DNA from: Alphaproteobacteria bacterium
GTDB taxonomy: Bacteria > Pseudomonadota > Alphaproteobacteria > Micavibrionales > Micavibrionaceae
Reading direction: 5' to 3'
DNA: 28,499 nucleotides
Assembly (NCBI GenBank): GCA_030432775.1
Contig: JAUILO010000005.1
Span: forward strand, 1 to 28,499
Shown: positions 24,793 through 28,499 of the stretch, one piece after another
How the letters are laid out: each line of letters starts with the position of its first letter
Numbering within the stretch: the stretch's first letter is position 1
Program-made: the position numbers and the translations under genes
The notes under the pieces: generated by a model
Seen by the model: only the letters and a program-made list of their open reading frames with translations
Told to the model about the DNA's origin: nothing
The model's database searches: none

Positions 24793-25830
24793 ATGACCTC
24801 TTTATTTCGAGCGCAGAATAATAAACTCTCTCCCGTCAAAAGGTCTGTACTTCCTAGTGAAAAACAACTTGAAGACTGGATTGTAGAAAATCCTCTGATT
24901 ATTGGCCTAGATATAATGTTGATCGGGCGGCAAGTTATAACTTCTTTTAACAAGTATATAGATATTCTTGCCATAGATAGCGAAGGTGATTTAATCATTA
25001 TAGAACTTAAAAAAGAGCGTACATCCAGAGATATTGTTGGCCAAATATTAGATTATGCAAGTTGGGTTTCAACTCTTACCACTAAGCAAGTCCATGATAT
25101 CACGATAGAAAAGCTAGGAAGACCTCTAAGTGAGCTTTTTCTTGAACGCTTTGATAAACCATTGCCCGAAAACCTCAATGATAATCACAGCATGATTATT
25201 GTTGCTAGTGAATTTGACCCTTCTTCAAAACGCATTGTCGAATATCTAGCCGAAACACATGGAGTTGGCATCAACACAGCATTTTTTAATGTATTTGAGC
25301 ACAATGGAGAAATTTTACTTGCTACTGACTGGCTCATGGATCAACAAGAAGTAGTGGAGCGCTCTGAGAGCAAAAAGAAAGCTCCTTGGTCTGGATATTG
25401 GTATGCAAATGTAGGCGAAGATGCTGCTCGCTCTTGGGAGGATATGCGTAAGTATGGTTTTCTGGCCGCTGGAGGTGGCAGTTTTTACTCAAAGCGGCTT
25501 GATCAACTAAACATAGGCGATCCGCTATTTGCTTATCAAAAAGGCATGGGATATGTCGGATATGGGATTGTTACCCAAACAAAATGTTTAGCAAAAGACT
25601 TTGAGGTCGAAGAACGGCCTCTTTTCGATCTGGAGCTTAAAGGACCTAATATTAAACATGACTCTGATGACGTTGAATTAGCAGAATATGTTGTTGGAAT
25701 TGATTGGCAAAAAACATATTCACTTATAGAAGCAAAAAAATTTCCGGGTGCGTTTGCAAATCAGAATATTGTTTGCAAACTTAGAGATCCTGCAACGATT
25801 GAATTCTTAAAGACCACCTTTGGCATATAG
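24793..25830 (+). CDS. NucS-like PD-(D/E)XK nuclease with a C-terminal EVE/PUA-like domain
   Basis: The 345-residue protein has two parts. Residues 20-95 show a PD-(D/E)XK core: E27, D57 (Tyr-Ile-Asp-Ile), E71-L-K73 and a following Gln84/Tyr88 helix, as in NucS/DUF91 nucleases. Residues about 199-345 begin with Trp-Ser-Gly-Tyr-Trp-Tyr-Ala-Asn and contain YGFLAAGGG (221-229), a Gly-Asp-x-Leu-Phe-Ala-Tyr segment (242-248) and Gly-Tyr-Val-Gly-Tyr-Gly (253-258), resembling EVE/YTH/PUA-like domains that read modified bases. A nuclease joined to such a reader suggests modification-dependent restriction; this is inference. The start codon follows a promoter by only 21 bp. It is convergent with the large gene, with 12 bp between stops. 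Confidence 0.68.
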   Translation: MTSLFRAQNNKLSPVKRSVLPSEKQLEDWIVENPLIIGLDIMLIGRQVITSFNKYIDILAIDSEGDLIIIELKKERTSRDIVGQILDYASWVSTLTTKQVHDITIEKLGRPLSELFLERFDKPLPENLNDNHSMIIVASEFDPSSKRIVEYLAETHGVGINTAFFNVFEHNGEILLATDWLMDQQEVVERSESKKKAPWSGYWYANVGEDAARSWEDMRKYGFLAAGGGSFYSKRLDQLNIGDPLFAYQKGMGYVGYGIVTQTKCLAKDFEVEERPLFDLELKGPNIKHDSDDVELAEYVVGIDWQKTYSLIEAKKFPGAFANQNIVCKLRDPATIEFLKTTFGI

Positions 25831-25842
25831 TAAGCTAGAATC

Positions 25843-28499
25843 TTAAAAACCGCCTTTCATTCGATCTAAATTTGCACGTTTATCTTCAAAGTCTGCATTA
25901 TATTCCCACTCTTTAGCGATTTCAGTTAAGAGGTTGTGTGTTCGTGGCCAGTCTTTACATTTATCTGCCCATTCATAGTTCTGTGCAGCTAGATCCCGCT
26001 CTTGTTGACCTCCTTCATAAAGACTTCTGGTATGCACTCCTCTCATGTTAAATCTTTCAATAGAAATACCTTTTTCAACCTCTTCTGAACCTAGCTCCTC
26101 AATCAATTCTCTAATATTTTTGTGTGGCCAAGCACTATCTTCCGGATCATTAGGAGCATGAGCAAATAACGCTCCAATTTGTTGCTGAGTTATTTCTAAT
26201 CTGTCTTCTTTACGTGCTAGTTTAAGAACTTCTTGTGACCAAGCTCGCAAAGCCTCTATATCAAAAACTGTACCTGAATGCCCCGGTATTTTTTTGAAAG
26301 AATTTAAAAGTCTATAACCCGCCTGCGCTTTCAACCTATTTTCATCTGTTGCGGGTAGTCCTTCAGAATTTCTAGGCTTAAAAACATCGCAAATCACTGA
26401 AATGTAAAACTTGGGATCTTTGGCTAAGAGTTTATGTATGGCCAAAGTGTTAGTTTTTCTTTCTAAGACGTTTAGATATCTATATTCGTGTGCAGCCAGC
26501 GTGTTTTCATTTACATCGTCCCTTGCAGACAAGGCTTCAAACACTTTCTCAATGTAATAACCAAGCATTGTATTGTTTGATCCCTGTAACTCATTAATTT
26601 CTGGAATAGCCTTATCGAGAATTTCGTATATTAGCTCCGCTTCAATATCTTTAGCATTGTCACTAATAACCTCAATTGCAGCCATTGCCCTTTGATTATC
26701 TAATAGTTTTCTTACGTATTGTTCCATCTCAGTTAAATTTAAATGTCGCCCGCCCCATGCTCTTTTCTGCTTCCAGTAGACTTCCTCGACCCCTTTACCT
26801 AAGGAGGCTGCAACATCCCAGGTTTCTCTAGTGTCTGGCCAAGCTAAAATCAGTTGAGCTTTCAGGTCATCACTCCAAGAGTTTGTATGTATCAAATCTA
26901 ACAACAATGCTTTCCAATCTGAGGATTTGTATTGAAGAGAAGAAGAAAGAGCAAAACAGAAATGTGATAGTTTTTCGTTCTTACCATGTGCTTTCTGAAT
27001 AGCTTCTTTGTATGTATCTAAGCTATATTCAGCATCTGAAAAAGTTGAGGCCACAATTTGAGGTTCTGTAACAGCTTCTGCTAAATTTATAACTCCCTCA
27101 ATCCCTTGAGCATTATAAATTGAACTAATTGCGTTTAATCGTGTTTCTTTTAGCTTTGCTTCACTAAGATCTAAATCATACTTAGAATCAGGTAAATCCG
27201 GATGGTAATCATCAAAAAGCCATTTGTATTTATTTAAAAAATCTGCAGGCTCCAATGTAGGTAGAAATGCATCTAACCCATCCAGATCCTCCTTTGGAAG
27301 AACCCAGTCAGCGTCAGGGAAAGAACGGTTTTTGTTTATATAGTCTCGAAGTATATTCCAACAGAGCATTCTTTGTTGTTCACTCATGCCTTGAGTAGCC
27401 TTCATAAACTCTTCAAGCACAACAGATCTCAGATCCGGTTTTAATTGGGAGAGTGTTTCTAAAATTAATTTCCACCTATTGGGATTTGAACCTGCAAGTT
27501 TTGTGGCTCGGTTTAAAAGCTCAGAATGAGACCTCCAAATAACGCCCCATGTTAAAACCTCTCGATTACTAGCTCCTGCTTCACGATACATAGGCTTGTG
27601 AGTATTATGGGAGGTGCTATGAAATTCTGGTAGAATTAATTCTATTAAATTCCAAGCTATCTCAGCTTCTTCATTTATGAGACCATCAAGAGCAAGAAAT
27701 CTTTGCTGCATATTGGCGTTGGTCCCGGGGTGCCATAAAAGAAAAATCTCTCTTAAGCTATTAATAGGCCTATTTATCGTTCTTCCACCTGGATCAATTT
27801 TTGCCAGCTTAGCAAGTATTAAGCTCACTCTTTTGAGTAAAGATGGATCCCAAGCCAATCCCTCAAGTCCCCATAAAAGATTATGGTGAGAGCTAGTAGG
27901 AAATAAGAAGCTATCCTTTTCATCAAATATTTCTTTGAGGACATTTTTATCGCCCTCAAGCATATGCTCAAGGGCTTCTAGAAAAGGGACTGGAGCTGCT
28001 TCCATCAATAGCGGTAACTCACTTTTAAGGCTCATGATCACACGTGGATCATTTTTCAATCCAGGAAGATTGCTCACTAAATCATTTACAAATTTTTGAG
28101 GTGTAGATTTAGGTATATGAAGGCCTAGTTCTTCATGCAAAGCAGCAATTTGCAAAAGCGTTGTTGCAAGTCCATCTCTTAACCAAGAGCTGTATTTGTA
28201 TGGTTTTTTGCTAAATTCATTAAATGGTTCATCCTCACTTGGCTCTTCAATGTTGGGATCAATTTCATTAAAAACCTCAGTGCTTACCCTTTGCAAACGA
28301 TCATAATCGTTGGCTGATATTTGATTTCCAAGTGCAACAAAGGCATCGACCGGGGCAATCATCTTCCAAATTGCTCCTTCCCGTTCAATAGGGCCTTCTT
28401 CCAACGCTAGGATAGGTAATATTTCTTCCTGATAGTCTTCATATTTATCTTTAGCGGCAAGAGCTGAAACAATATTAGGATCATGATCATTGTTTTCAT
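25843..28499 (-). CDS. Very large helical protein, C-terminal part (possible STAND/Avs-like), 5' end beyond the window
   Basis: The frame is open from the stop at 25843 to the right edge, giving 884 visible residues; the TTG at 28404 is not a credible start because the frame continues upstream without a stop. The visible part is helical and charged, rich in Leu, Trp and Glu, like an alpha-solenoid. Around residues 205-250 it has Leu-Leu-Trp-Gly-Leu-Glu, Ile-Asp-Pro-Gly-Gly-Arg and Asn-Arg-Pro-Ile-Asn-Ser-Leu, then a Leu-Trp-His-Pro-Gly segment, a pattern I associate with the C-terminal regions of very large bacterial proteins carrying N-terminal NTPase or effector domains. No P-loop is visible here. 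STAND-type antiviral sensing is a hypothesis. Confidence 0.55.
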   Translation of the reverse strand, partial: ENNDHDPNIVSALAAKDKYEDYQEEILPILALEEGPIEREGAIWKMIAPVDAFVALGNQISANDYDRLQRVSTEVFNEIDPNIEEPSEDEPFNEFSKKPYKYSSWLRDGLATTLLQIAALHEELGLHIPKSTPQKFVNDLVSNLPGLKNDPRVIMSLKSELPLLMEAAPVPFLEALEHMLEGDKNVLKEIFDEKDSFLFPTSSHHNLLWGLEGLAWDPSLLKRVSLILAKLAKIDPGGRTINRPINSLREIFLLWHPGTNANMQQRFLALDGLINEEAEIAWNLIELILPEFHSTSHNTHKPMYREAGASNREVLTWGVIWRSHSELLNRATKLAGSNPNRWKLILETLSQLKPDLRSVVLEEFMKATQGMSEQQRMLCWNILRDYINKNRSFPDADWVLPKEDLDGLDAFLPTLEPADFLNKYKWLFDDYHPDLPDSKYDLDLSEAKLKETRLNAISSIYNAQGIEGVINLAEAVTEPQIVASTFSDAEYSLDTYKEAIQKAHGKNEKLSHFCFALSSSLQYKSSDWKALLLDLIHTNSWSDDLKAQLILAWPDTRETWDVAASLGKGVEEVYWKQKRAWGGRHLNLTEMEQYVRKLLDNQRAMAAIEVISDNAKDIEAELIYEILDKAIPEINELQGSNNTMLGYYIEKVFEALSARDDVNENTLAAHEYRYLNVLERKTNTLAIHKLLAKDPKFYISVICDVFKPRNSEGLPATDENRLKAQAGYRLLNSFKKIPGHSGTVFDIEALRAWSQEVLKLARKEDRLEITQQQIGALFAHAPNDPEDSAWPHKNIRELIEELGSEEVEKGISIERFNMRGVHTRSLYEGGQQERDLAAQNYEWADKCKDWPRTHNLLTEIAKEWEYNADFEDKRANLDRMKGGF

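Noticed and set aside
28381..28404. TTG at 28404 as the start codon of the large minus-strand gene
   Set aside because: The frame stays open without a stop from 28404 to the window edge, so the gene is partial and its start lies outside.

Overview
The window looks like about 23.5 kb of ordinary chromosome from a moderate-GC alphaproteobacterium, followed by about 5 kb of a visibly AT-richer accessory island that runs off the right edge. The alphaproteobacterial assignment rests on the shape of the SRP RNA, on its position upstream of dnaX, and on the overall gene content. No 16S or ribosomal protein gene is present, so the lineage cannot be fixed more closely.

Left part (1-11,000). On the minus strand lie the first 33 codons of dnaX, an LpxH-like metallophosphoesterase, the SRP RNA gene ffs with a clear promoter, a methionyl-tRNA formyltransferase-like protein and a GH13 alpha-glucosidase. 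Two plus-strand genes follow: an unrecognised protein built from two copies of one domain, and a cation/Ca2+ exchanger with extreme His-rich tracts, one encoded by a 6-bp microsatellite. Next come a minus-strand TauE/SafE permease and an M3 peptidyl-dipeptidase.

Middle part (11,000-23,500). A phenylalanine/tyrosine catabolic operon runs on the plus strand as hmgA, hpd, fumarylacetoacetase and phhA. It is preceded by an Asp/Glu-racemase-like gene and followed by a patatin phospholipase. The operon takes Phe to Tyr and hydroxyphenylpyruvate to fumarate plus acetoacetate. The aminotransferase, the pterin carbinolamine dehydratase and the usual GST-type maleylacetoacetate isomerase are not in the window. 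Minus-strand genes then encode a tryptophanase, a PiT-like permease, a Prc-like lipoprotein protease and a membrane-anchored HExxH metallopeptidase.

Right part (23,500-28,499). A decayed tyrosine integrase N-terminus, broken by an in-frame stop exactly at a conserved Trp position, marks the edge of a former mobile element. Inside lie a small helical protein of unknown function behind a promoter overlapped by an inverted repeat, a control region rich in palindromes, a two-domain protein (NucS-like PD-(D/E)XK nuclease plus a possible EVE/PUA-like domain), and the C-terminal 884 residues of a very large helical protein. The large protein is open to the window edge and may be the sensor half of a STAND/Avs-type defence protein. 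This end is the best candidate for an undescribed defence system.
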